From Lytechinus pictus (Eukaryota > Echinodermata > Echinoidea > Temnopleuroida > Toxopneustidae): a stretch of DNA of 64,000 bases. The notes under the pieces were generated by a model. That model did not search any database, was not told where the DNA came from, and saw only the letters and a program-made list of their open reading frames with translations. The stretch spans positions 22,246,603 to 22,310,602 of the forward strand of contig NC_087254.1 of NCBI RefSeq assembly GCF_037042905.1, read 5' to 3'. Numbering within the stretch: position 1 is the stretch's first letter; each line of letters begins with the position of its first letter. Positions 17,059 through 28,200 of the stretch are shown here, one piece after another. A program made the translations under genes and the position numbers.

Positions 17059-18305
17059 GGGAAGCGGGGATAATTTTGTACAAAACATCTATCTTGTCTA
17101 TTAGCTAATTATACTCTATACTTCAACCTAAGAGTATACGATGAGTAACTGATGACATTGACTAAGTCAATGCCGTTAATGAAACACAGAGGCAAGTTAG
17201 GACAGCAATATTTCCCACACACTTAACAATTTCATCCGTTTATAGAATTTACTTCCATAACAATCTAATAAATATTTCGAATATGAATTTTGTTCCAATA
17301 GTGAATGTGGCATTACCTCCCAATATAATCTTAAAGATTATTCAAAATCTTTCCTTTTTGCAACATTTTCCTTTTAATTTGCATCATTGTGCTATTTCCA
17401 CCTTTTGGTCTTTTGTGGCCTATGATGACCTACAATCATTTCATATAAGCACCCTTAATCCCGATAACAATGATTCCCTTTGCATTCTCATCTCACTTTT
17501 AACCAGTGAGCAAATGAGTTTCTTATTGAACAAAATATGGACTGTTTAATACTTACTAGTATTTGCTCTTTATATTTATTTTTTTTCCTTTGCTTCTGTA
17601 GTTTGATTTATTGATAATTTACCTCTATCCTCTTTGGTATTTATATGCACATCATTCTACACAAATGAAGCAACTTATTTGTCATGGCTCATCCACTACG
17701 CTCAGTTGCTGCATTTCATTACACACATCTTGAAAGTGGCTTTGGACATCATTTTGTCTCCCAACTACTGAAAATTTGTTCGCTCGCTTTGCTTTCTCAA
17801 ATATTAGTGTTAACTGTAAATAATTTCTTTAAAGCCATTAAAAAAAATGTTACAGGGTTTTAACTGAAAGATGGTATTATGTATATATGTACATAGGCAT
17901 ATACCCCCGTATACATAGCCCTTGGCGTGGGGGTGTCCCAAATTTTTTGAATGTTCAGATCAATATATTGCTTGCTATCATCTCTCCCCCCCCCCCCCCA
18001 CTGCTTCATCGGATTTACGCCAGTGCTACAGCACAATTCGTAGTCTTTGCCACATCTGATGTATCGCTAACAGCAAAGACACCTGCGGCCTCTTCCTAAA
18101 TTATAGGCTACGTGATACCATTATAAATTATAAAAACTTCTAAAGTTGTGGAACTATCACAATTGCGCAAATGGCAAAAAATACGATTTCAGAAAGGAAA
18201 TATTTGAATTATCTTGAGAATGATATTCGGAGATGAATTCTGAACGTATTGTCATTCATTGGATTGGTATGTGATTTTAAGTCTCCTATTAAAATGGGTG
18301 ATATT
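17059..18305. other. Gene-free stretch
   Basis: The 88-residue open frame at 17283-17549 has a start and stop but no recognisable family and no splice context. A poly-C run lies near 17987-17999. No other structure seen. Confidence 0.4.
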
Positions 18306-18468
18306 CAGGGGCCGCGGAAGCGGGGGGGGGGGGCTTCAGCCCCCCACTTTTTTCCAACACCGTGTACAAAAACGTAAAAATGACCATATGATTGTAATTT
18401 TTTGCATGGTCAGCTCCCCCAACTTTTGGCTCAGCCCCTCCACTTTGAAAACCGTTCCGCGGCCCTTG
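18306..18468. mobile_element. 163-bp hAT-like MITE
   Basis: Ends CAGGGGCCGCGGAA and TTCCGCGGCCCTTG are inverted repeats with one mismatch. GATATT or ATATT flanks both sides (left before 18306, right after 18466 or 18468). CAGGGG-type ends are typical of hAT elements, which normally leave 8-bp duplications; only 5-6 bases match here, so the boundary may have decayed. Confidence 0.6.
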
Positions 18469-21400
18469 ATATTGTAAAGATATGGAAAATAATGCTGACC
18501 TATATTACGGCAGGAATTTGAGCAATGTCATCGGTAGCTCAGTAGGCTATACATGTGTAGCATAGTGAAGATTAATGTAGAGTGTGAATACACCAAAATG
18601 TACCTGAATTCCAGAAAAAGGGCAATTTTAGGGTAAACAAATTTTTTTCTTCACAGTTTTAAATGGTGTTGGAGAATGAATGGCATGAGCAAATGGAGAG
18701 ATAGGTCGAGAATATTGAACTGTCCTGGGCAGAGAATTTATTTTTGTCAATTTTTAGTTATATATTTGTTGATATTTTGAATAAGGGCAGGTGTCGGTCT
18801 GTCACTAGTTAATTGACTCCGTAGAGCTTAAGCTGTCAGTAGGTATTTGATAGTAGGGGATAGAGAGAGTCCAGTATACCCACGCTGAATGGAGTAAGTC
18901 CTACCCCTCTATAATTGACCAATTAGGAGGTAAGAATAAACTTGGAATTTAAAATCAGAAATTTGAGATTTGAATTAAAATATTTTGGCCAATGGAAATA
19001 GGTTTTGCCCTGTCCATCAAAAACAGTGACAGTGGAGTTAGATCAGGTGACCAAAATATTATTATGGGATGGAAACATAATAGCAAATATAAAGAATTTT
19101 TTGGAATAGAGGTGTGAGCTAGGTATAGCTTGACTGAGTGTGAATGCAGCTAGTGTAAAATCCCATGTTTCCCTTTCCTTTTTGCACTTGCACCCGCATA
19201 GATTTTATCCACGTCCCAGGGCATTTGTCATCCCATCTTCTTCTTTTCTTTTTTCGTCTTCGTAACCAAATGGACTCCTGAAGAACCTGTTATAGTTAAA
19301 TCAACGTAGAAACTTTTAAAATTTTGTCGTCTGTGTCTTCGATTTGCCGAGCGTTAAAGAGAGCAACGAATTAAAGACTGTGATTTGGCGAAGCAATAAT
19401 CTTCAGTTAAAAAGCCTATAATTTTGTTCTTGAAATTTAAACAACTGGACATGATGTATCTTCTTTACTAATAAGTTCAGTAACGAACTGCAACAAGTTA
19501 AAGTATTCCAAGTGGAGTGTTGATCCTGGTGGAAACCTGTGGAAAAGGAGCTAGTGAACCGACCGTGGATTTATTGAGATGGAGGAAACGTCAGTCACAT
19601 CGTAGCGAGGAACGTCGAGAGAGAATCCAGAAATCAGCTAAGTATATAGACAAGTTTCTTCATATAAAAAGGCCTATATAATTAGAACTATAAACATTTA
19701 ATCTAATTATACTACGAAGGACATTAAAAAATTAGGGCCCACGGACTATAAAACTCTTTCTTTTCTCCTTATCCCTTACTAATATTGTGAGTGATAGTGT
19801 GAATGTACATGTATGTTGAGCTCATATTTTGGGTAATAGGCTACTAGAAAGTAGAAAGTAAACCATGTTAATGGGTTTTGAGGAATCCGACTGTTGAGAA
19901 AACCAAGGGAGACGTACGTGTAAGCATAAATTTTAGATATAATAAACAAGCGACCAAGTTAGAAATTTAAATCTTTTATTTGTCTTTGGCGTATATTTTA
20001 CGGTCGTCTTTGTGTTAACTAACCTCCCCCCAGCTCGGCAGTGTTGAGGCGGTGCTTTTCCTGAGCTATATATATACAAACCTTACCAAACTTACCATTT
20101 CCCCGCCCGCCGGGATAAAGCCGCTGTCGAGGAGGGGTACGTGGGGGAGCGTTAGACATGTACATTTTAAAATTATGGATTAGGCCTATATACATTATCC
20201 ACCGCTTCCACAAATATACCAGGATATGACACCCCCCCAAAAAATCGCAAAAGTATTAACCATGAAAACATTATAAATTGAATAACCAACATAATCAAAT
20301 AATGAATAATGCGAGCGCAACGCGAGCTTAGAATTTTTGACAACCGTCCTCAAAACGGCCAAAATGAAAAAGATGCATGGATCGATATCTGTACCGGCTC
20401 TAAGCTGCTTTATAGGACATCAGAGAGAGGTCGAGTATTTTCCCTATGAATTATTAACAAGAAAAATGTGGTTGTTGTTTTGCTTTTTGTCATATTTCCC
20501 GGGCATATTTCCGGGAGGCTGGACAGAGGATGTGACCATGTAAGGTGTATAAACCACATAGGCCTACAGAACTTCGCTGTGGCTGTGCACCAGGGGATCC
20601 CCCACTGATGACGTCTGGGCTAGTTAGAACTTGAGCGCGCTCAATAAGCCGCTGGGATAGTCTCCATCAAGTATAATCATCGACCGAGAATAATATACAA
20701 AAATCATTAGAATATCATTAAGAGCTATTAAAAAGGCTGAGTAATAGTTTCTCTAATACTTTCATTATTTTATTTTTATTCAGGACTGTGCAATCCTTTC
20801 TATTCATTAAAAATACACCATTACCGGTATGAGGTATAAGAAAAAATCTCTTACAACAGCTGAAACAGTTCTGACCAAAATAAATCGGGAGAGAGCTCTA
20901 GCGATGATTCGATCTGCATATGCCTAGCTCGTATACATACGTACAAATGCCTATGGACGGACGTGGTGGTCGTGTGGTCTCCGAATTGTCGCAAAGTCAA
21001 GAGCCTGATCAAATTTTGTCTAAAAATTATTGCCTTGGTAAGTAGCTTTAAAGCCTTTGAATTAATTGGTGCAGTAAAACGGAACATGCGGGTCTGCCGG
21101 GAATGTTTCATTCCATAATTATTAGAGCCCAGGGCCAGGCCAAAGTTAGCCGTGCCAGGTTGGATTCTGAATTCTGGAAGTGGAAAACAAAACTTAACCT
21201 AACATTAACAACCTGCTATAGGCTGTATGATATTTGCGCTCATCCAACTCCAAGTACAATGCTTTATGCAGAAACTCGGACACAGGAATCGGTTGGCAGA
21301 TCGCGCATGTTTTTGTAATTCTTTTCACTTTTCTACACTTTTTATACGGATTACGGGGATATCACAATTTTATGATACCCCAAGTGGAATTGCACACAAC

Positions 21401-21608
21401 TGAAATTTAAAAAGCTACTGATCTTATTAGTTATTTGGAATTTTTATTTGTGTGTACTGCACTACGTCTTTGTGATTTATGATGATCGATTGATTTGGTG
21501 ATTTCAAGTACAGTGTTGAAATAGTGGTGTTGCCTGTCACCAGTGTGTTGTGAGTGTGACAGCGAAAAAAATACACGAGTGCGCCCTCGAAATCACCCAA
21601 AATCATGC
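18469..21608. other. Long gene-free stretch
   Basis: No supported coding exon. Around 19140-19640 the sequence is less AT-rich and looks transcript-like (GGTGGAAACCTGTGGAAAAGG, then AGATGGAGGAAACGTCAG, then stops). It could be a non-coding exon or part of a decayed retroelement; neither can be shown. Poly-C runs occur near 20027 and 20230. Confidence 0.35.
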
Positions 21609-21647
21609 TTTCGGGGGCGACATAAAATCTTAATGTCGCCCCCGAAA
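21609..21647. repeat. Perfect 15-bp hairpin
   Basis: TTTCGGGGGCGACAT and its exact complement are separated by nine bases. It is GC-rich in an AT-rich setting and has no following T run, so it is not read as a terminator. Probably a mini foldback. Confidence 0.6.
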
Positions 21648-22796
21648 TTATTGCCGAGCGATAACAACTCAGTGGCCCACGAGCGCCATATGCTCGAGCT
21701 CCGCTTACCATTTAAAAATCATCAAAATCCGCACTCAAAATCATGAACAAGCCTTGAAAATAGCGAGGAGCACAGTTTCAAATTCCGAAGTTGCGTCTTT
21801 TTTTCTGTACCATTACATGGTATTAAAAAAAATCAACGCAACGGTCGGGAAACGGTTGCATGTATAGGGGTCCATTATGACTACCACCATGTGGAATTTC
21901 TAATGCACATTTTCCCCTACAGATATCACAATTCTGTGATAAAATAATTCGAATTACACAGGAAATAAATCCCACAGTCTAGACACCTCGCATTGCCATT
22001 GGTGAGTTGTCATTCGGCTTTGCTTTTCAAAACGGCCTATTAACATCCAAAATAACTTACCTTATTTGTTGATAATTACTAAAAAATTATTTGTTTTATT
22101 TTTCTAGGGGATGAGGTAAATATCAGACAATAAATCATCAAACAAAGCTCCATCTATTTTACAAGGCCGGCGGGAGGCTCACGCACGCCCGCATTGGCGT
22201 TTGTACTAGCTAGACAGTCTGAGCTCTGTCTCTCTGCCAGAGCTCTGGGGGACCATTCGCTCAGTAAAGGCCTCAATGATGGTGATTTTCTGTTTCAGAC
22301 AGAGTTTACATTTCGGGTATATTATTAAGAAACTGCCAAAACAGTTTGATGATTTCTTCATTGTCATGTATATTTAAGTTATTAATGAGTTCATTCTCAC
22401 CAAATTTAGACTCCCCCATAGAGAAATGCAATTTTCGTGGAGATCTGCGTTTTTAAAGTTCAACTTTAGGAAAAGTTAGGGTATGTGGGCCTTTTATAAC
22501 ATGGCCAAGTACAGGTTATTGTACTGGATAGGTGGAGTAGAAATTAGATATTGAATTCATTTATATATATATATCCAAGTTCAACTCACAGTCACACCCA
22601 CACAAACACACACACACCCACATCCAAGATTCTAAGCATGAAAAAAATAACTTAAAAAATCATACAATATTAAACAATAAGTAATAATTCATTAATAAGT
22701 GAACAGGTATTCCTCAAAATACAAAAAAGCAGCATTTGAAAAGAGCCCCCGAAATGCAAAAAGTAGCCCCCGAAAGGTAGAAATGGAGCCCCCTGG
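21648..22796. other. Gene-free stretch
   Basis: No gene seen. A short ACACAC-rich run lies near 22590-22620. The part before it (21487-21545) contains GGTGATTTCAAGTACAGTGT, an isolated end of the element family described at 55682-56338. Confidence 0.35.
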
Positions 22797-23830
22797 AGTG
22801 TGACAACACCAACAGGCATGACAGCCCGCATGACAGGCAACACCAGCCACAACAGCCAAAACACCGTACTTGGAGTTGATGCTGGTGATTGGATAGACCA
22901 AAAGCTTTGGTTTCTGTTATATTGGTTGTTCCGCTGAACTTCGTTGGCTCCACTCACCAATTAATGAATTACAGAGGAGAAAAAAAAAATGTAAAAAAAA
23001 AACTCCTCGAAACAGATGGCTGCCAGCTCTCTAGTGTTGGGAATGGGATTGACCTTGGAAAATATGACGTATTTATACTATTTATGGCAGTTCGTGTTGA
23101 GCGCTGGTGTTGAATGTCGCCTGCACTGAACCGAGCACACAGCTGGTGTTGACGATCTAATTCACCAACACCAGCCCCCAGCGATTGGGAAAATCGTTAT
23201 TTTAAGTTCTGTGTTCGTGTTGGTGATTTGAAGCCCACAAACGGGTGGTGAACAGGATGAAACATCCCTGTAAATTGTAAAATTAGATTTTTACAGTTAT
23301 GATGAGTGCAAATCATTAATGTCGTACACAATTTAATGGACAATAATGTGTATTTTTTAGGATTCTTAAAGTAATTTTAGCCTAAGTTGCATTCTGTACG
23401 ATGAGATTTACAGTAATTTCTCCCCAATTTCATTTCGTCATTGAGAAGTTCTCGCGTAAAGTTGAGATGATCAGCAGGGCAGTGCAAAGGCATGACGTCA
23501 TAGGCTATCCAAGGCTCCACACTAACTTTTTCTTGGTGGCCGATCAATCCACCAGAATCATCAATTCATATTCTTCATGGCCTGCAAAGCAAATTTGGTG
23601 GCCCTGAAAGAAAAGAAAACATTACAATTTATCAAAAGTTTGGTTGGCCAACCGGGCCACCAAGTGTGGGCTTTTCCAGAATTTTGGTGACCCGACTCTC
23701 ATTTTTGGTTGCCCCGGGCCTCTGCTAATGTCAAGCCGTGGGCTATCGATAACATGATCGGTATTGTTCCTCTGAACCCAGCTCGGTGTTGGAGCTCGGT
23801 TCAGCAGCCTTTTCACTGATTGAATGTGCT
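22797..23830 (-). mobile_element. Decayed copy of the TTTCAAGTACGGTGTTG element, interrupted
   Basis: Contains AACACCGTACTTGGAG, repeated CAACACCAG/CTGGTGTTG words, CACCAACACCAGC, and then CTCCCCAATTTCATTTCGTC with AGTTGAGATGATC. The same order occurs in the opposite orientation at 55682-56338. The copy is interrupted by the hAT-like insert at 23510-23740. The outer ends are uncertain. Confidence 0.55.
23510..23740. mobile_element. Nested hAT-like MITE of about 230 bp
   Basis: Begins CAAGGCTCCACACTAAC; the complement of its right end reads CACGGCTTGACATTAGC. GGCTATC flanks both sides (23503-23509 and 23741-23747). The paralogous copy near 55790 reads straight through this point (ATTGATAGCCTATGATGTCA on the plus strand), which supplies an empty site. 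The interior has GGTGGCC/GGCCACC words. CANGGCT-type ends and a 7-8 bp duplication fit hAT. Confidence 0.75.
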
Positions 23831-24841
23831 GCTGCTAGTGCTGGCTTGTTAAAATAAGATTGCCTGTCATTCAAATCTTATTCTTGGCACATGTCATGTG
23901 TGTTTCTACTTAAAACCGTTAGTGTTAGATGAAAAAAGGAAGAAAGACTTGAATCTAAATCTTGATAAAATGATTTTTACAGCTAATAACAGCAATACAC
24001 CAGACAGTGGTCTGTAGGCCTACTGTTAGAAGAAGGTTTTTACCTGCAATACATATTCAAGCCCCCCGCCATAGCTATGTCCATGATGTCTGTACACTAA
24101 GAAAAACATCCCTCCCGGCCCGGGTTCTAACGTTACATGTACGTTCACTAAGATGTTAGACATGCAAAGATCCATGCGCTGCAGATGATGCCAGCTGCCC
24201 ATTGACACAAACGGCAATGTTTTACAACACTTACATAGATGCCATGTTCTGAATCCCCAGACAATTATCAGTTTACAATGCTTCAGCCGCTTTTCAAAGA
24301 TCCTGGCAGGTTGGTTCTACCTTCTGCTGCTGTGTGAAGTGACGTCGGTAGAAGTGGGCCAGTGCCAATTCAGTCAAAGCAGCGCAGCGTATGTGTGCTT
24401 GTGCTGTGCGACTGGCTGATGATTGACAGCTGTTTGCAAATTATGTTGATCTTCGTATGAAGATGGCAGTTCATAACAAAATGTCCATTAGTGCCCTTTT
24501 GAGTTCCTGGGATAGATTATCTTTAGGATAAGACATGAATTCCATTTTACATTTCACAAAAGTTTCAGTAAATATTGTTCCTCTAATTTAAACCCGGCTT
24601 GCACGAATGTCCATACCAATATACTCCATTCTCCTTCACCAACTGATTCACCACTTCTTAAAACCAAATAACTACTAAAATATACTAGTTTTGTAGACCT
24701 TGATATTGATTTATGAGTCCTGTTACCATGGTAGTACAATGGTAAGTTTTGTGCACCAGATCAGACCCCTAGTTGCAGATTTACAGAATTTTTCCAATCT
24801 TCTGATCAACAGGCATGAGGTGAAGAAAAGAAGCATTCAGA
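23831..24841 (+). other. Upstream region of the RNF216-like gene
   Basis: No coding exon supported. An acceptor-like CTTCTGATCAACAG ends at 24812, 30 bases before the start codon, so an untranslated exon may lie further upstream. No clear TATA box was found. The open frames here are shadows. Confidence 0.35.
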
Positions 24842-25256
24842 ATGGAGACAATCCAAAACAACGTAGCCCAGAACCTGATGGCCATGTTCCCCATGCGCCC
24901 GGTGGAGCTTATCTTACAGTGTGTCACACACCCCAGAAACACCTACGAGCCTGTTGATGAAGGAACACTCCTCAATCGCTGCATTGATGATCTCCTCTCA
25001 AGAGAAGACCGAGTAGCTGATAATGATAAAGTTGATGTCCAGAAGCAGAAGCCTCTCCTCAATGAGTTTGTGGCCGACGATAACTTTGATTTCATGGTCG
25101 ATGATATTCCAGAAGGGGATCCTGTCGTGATAGAGGACTCAGTGGTTGTTCCTGACCCGGAGGTCATTCTAGCGTCTGCTCCAAATCACAAAGACCTTCA
25201 AGTCAAGCAAGATGTGTCCAGGAAAAGTGACATTGTCATTGATCTCACTGATGATG
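24842..25256 (+). CDS. rnf216: rnf216 exon 1 (residues 1-138, plus 1 base)
   Basis: ATG at 24842 is the first in frame. FPMRPVELILQCV and LLNRCIDDLLSRE suggest a small helical CUE/UBA-like fold, which is inference. An acidic stretch follows, then SDIVIDLTDD, the classic form of a SUMO-interacting motif with acidic tail. Donor GATGATG|GTAAGT. Confidence 0.85.
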
Positions 25257-28200
25257 GTAAGTTTTATAGAACATAATTTTATTTTGTAAAATTTTTATAT
25301 TCTAATTTTCACAGATAGATTTGTAATTTTACAAGTTTCCTTTCATGAAATATTGATATAATGGTTATCAAGTATCACCACGGGTATCAATTTAATTTTA
25401 GGTCACTTGATGGAGGTGAAAGGTAATTTTTGGTCATTATATCATTATTAAATTTTGTTGAAAAATTAATGAAACTAAAAACATGATAGTTATCAGATAT
25501 CACTAATCATTTTATATGAATAGCATGTTACCAAGTCACAGTCAAGGGTCACTCAAGATAAAAAACAGAGGTTTTTGTCATTAAAAAAAATAATTCTGCT
25601 CTATAGACACTGTTAATCTTATTTGTTTACCTATAATTCTATAGAAGTGTGGATTTAAAGTTCTTGCTTAGTTTGGAGTTCATCTCTGGATTAATTGTAT
25701 ATTTATTCAATTTTGACGTTTGTCCTTCTGTATTTAGATTCATGGTACATGTACAAGTACAATTTATGTTTGTGTTTATATTTTTCTTTATACAGATCCA
25801 TATTTATAAAGGATTATGCACTCTGGCTGTTTTCATATAATGCCACTTGAAGACTTCGAGGAAATACTGTGTTTTAATTACATTTTAGTTTTACATGTAC
25901 TGTAGGCTAATTGCATGAGATCAATGAGCTATGATTTTGAAAATAAGGTCAAAATGATTAACTTGCATAAAAAAAAATGAATACCAAATTCCTTCCATAA
26001 GAAATTCAAGAAATCTCAGTACTTAGTAAAAGTAGTTCGTGGTAAAAGGATAAAATCTTATCACCTTTAACTACACTAATGGTCTGATCAGATCTTGCAT
26101 ACTGTATTACATGCCATCTTTTCAATTAAAACTATACATGTACATATAAAATGCATTCAATTTTTTTTTACCATTCATCAATTGAAAAAGACTTCCACAC
26201 ACCTCTGAAAATAGAGTTAATTTGAAATCATTTATTCATATAGCCATGCTGGAACATTCTGAGCAGACAAATGTTTGAAAGGTCAAACAATTGTTAACAC
26301 ACAATAGCTCGCGTCTCCAAACCTTTCTCTTACTAGAATAGTCCACCCAACTTCATTCAGTCTTGCTAAAAAGGCACTGTATTAAAACAAGCATTTGCTT
26401 GGGAGACTGCGATAGCCACAACTTTAAAAAAAAAGTATATTTTTGTCTATTCTCAACTAATTTTTTTTTGTGTGATGTCAGGTCCCGTACAAGAAGTGGA
26501 ACTAGATGAAGTTGCTAGTACGGAGAAGGAATCAAAGACCACTGCTGGTAATAGCATCGATGAAACTGATGGAGGTCTTCTAGGTTTCCTCGGAGTTTCA
26601 GTTCAAAACCATACTTCACCTCATCTGAATCAACCCAAAACCAAATCACCAAGTGATACACTGCCAGCTGCTGCGCTAACTTCTGGAAATTCACTACCAT
26701 CAGAGACCCTTGTAGAATCTGTGAGAAAGTCTGATCCTTTACCCAGGAATCAAACAGATTATGCCTTCCCTGTGGGAACAGGCAGTGTGACTCAGAATAA
26801 AATGAAGGTACATGATATCCCTGGTTTTCAATCTAATTCAATTGAACATGGTATTCATTCCAAAGAAAAAACTCCTTTTAGTACAGGGATGTCTTTTCCT
26901 TTTAGAGAATCAGCAGCACCATCTACAAGCACTAACTCTAGAACTATGCAGGTTGAGGTTGGAAAGTACCCTGGACAAGAACTGGTAACACATGAAATTC
27001 CTCTGAATCAAAGCACAGCAACGTTTGCTACATCAACTTTGTCAGCTGGTCGAACACTAAATGCTCATTCAAGACCTGTTTTCATTAACGGACCTGTCGG
27101 CTTGAAGAGTGTGAATGATAAGGTTGTGATTCAAGTTGGGAAAAATGGAAACTATATGGTACCAAGTTCGACTCCAAGGGTATTGACAGTTAGGCAAGAA
27201 CTTGAAAGGAAGAGAGCAATTCCTGCAACTCTAAGTAGGGCACCAAGTGACGAAATGATATCAAACATTCAGCTTCCATCCGCAGCCAGCTCTTCAAATC
27301 CTTTCACACCAAAGACTGATGTTAAGGAAGATAACCCTACAACATTTGTGGTCAGAAGTGCCAATGCTGTTAATGGCGTGAAGAATGCCAGTTCTACAAT
27401 AAGTGTTGGAAGTACTGGTATTCCTATTAAAGTCCAAACTCCTAATGGCATCAAGGTGCATTCCAAACCAGCAACATTAAGCAGGGCCCCTTCTGGTAAT
27501 CTTTTGAGACCAGCAACTACAGGGCTGCATGCAAACACAAGCGTCAATTTGTCTACACCAAACTCGCAGATTGGTTCCAGGCCTGTAGGAGAACAGATTA
27601 GACCTGGAATACTGAAGCCTGCCACGCTCCTAGGTAGTGGCACATCTCAAGGAAAGGGGAGGGGTGTGAAATTGAATTTACCCCAGTCCAACCAAACAGC
27701 CAATCTAAGACCTACCCTAAATAACAGCTTGGTACAGAACCTATTGCTTGTATCGTCAAGTTCTTCTACTCCTACCCAAGGAATGGTGAAACAAAGCAAT
27801 GCCCAGTTTGCACCTGGCACCACCAGGAAACCTATTCCTATTCTTTTTAAGAGTACAATCAATGGAAACGTTCCACACAATAGTGCCTTTAATGTCGTAA
27901 GACAAAGACCAGTAGTGTCTGTTCCACAAACTACAGCTCATTCGCAGGTACAAACTTACCAAACCGTTGGAAACCTTGGTTTGAAACAGATCAGTAAAAC
28001 TTCAGGAGGCGTAAAGGCTGGGCCTTCTAAACAAACAGATCACCTTCCAGCAAAGAATCATGCTGACCCATATCAAGAGCGATTGCAAGAGAGTTTACGT
28101 CAGGTCCAGCAGCTGCAGAATAAGATAGCTGAAAGACTAATTAACATTAATCGTGCAACTCACCCTGAGCCTCGGTCACCGATTCACCTACTTCCTCCTA

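Noticed and set aside
17283-17549. 88-codon open frame as a hypothetical gene
   Set aside because: No family, no splice context and no neighbouring gene structure; expected by chance in AT-rich DNA.
19140-19640. Possible LTR or non-coding exon
   Set aside because: Composition changes and a GGTGGAAACC word look suggestive, but I found no matching second LTR, primer-binding site or splice pair.
24700-24957. 85-codon frame overlapping the start of rnf216
   Set aside because: It is another frame of exon 1; the 24842 frame continues into conserved exons through good splice sites.
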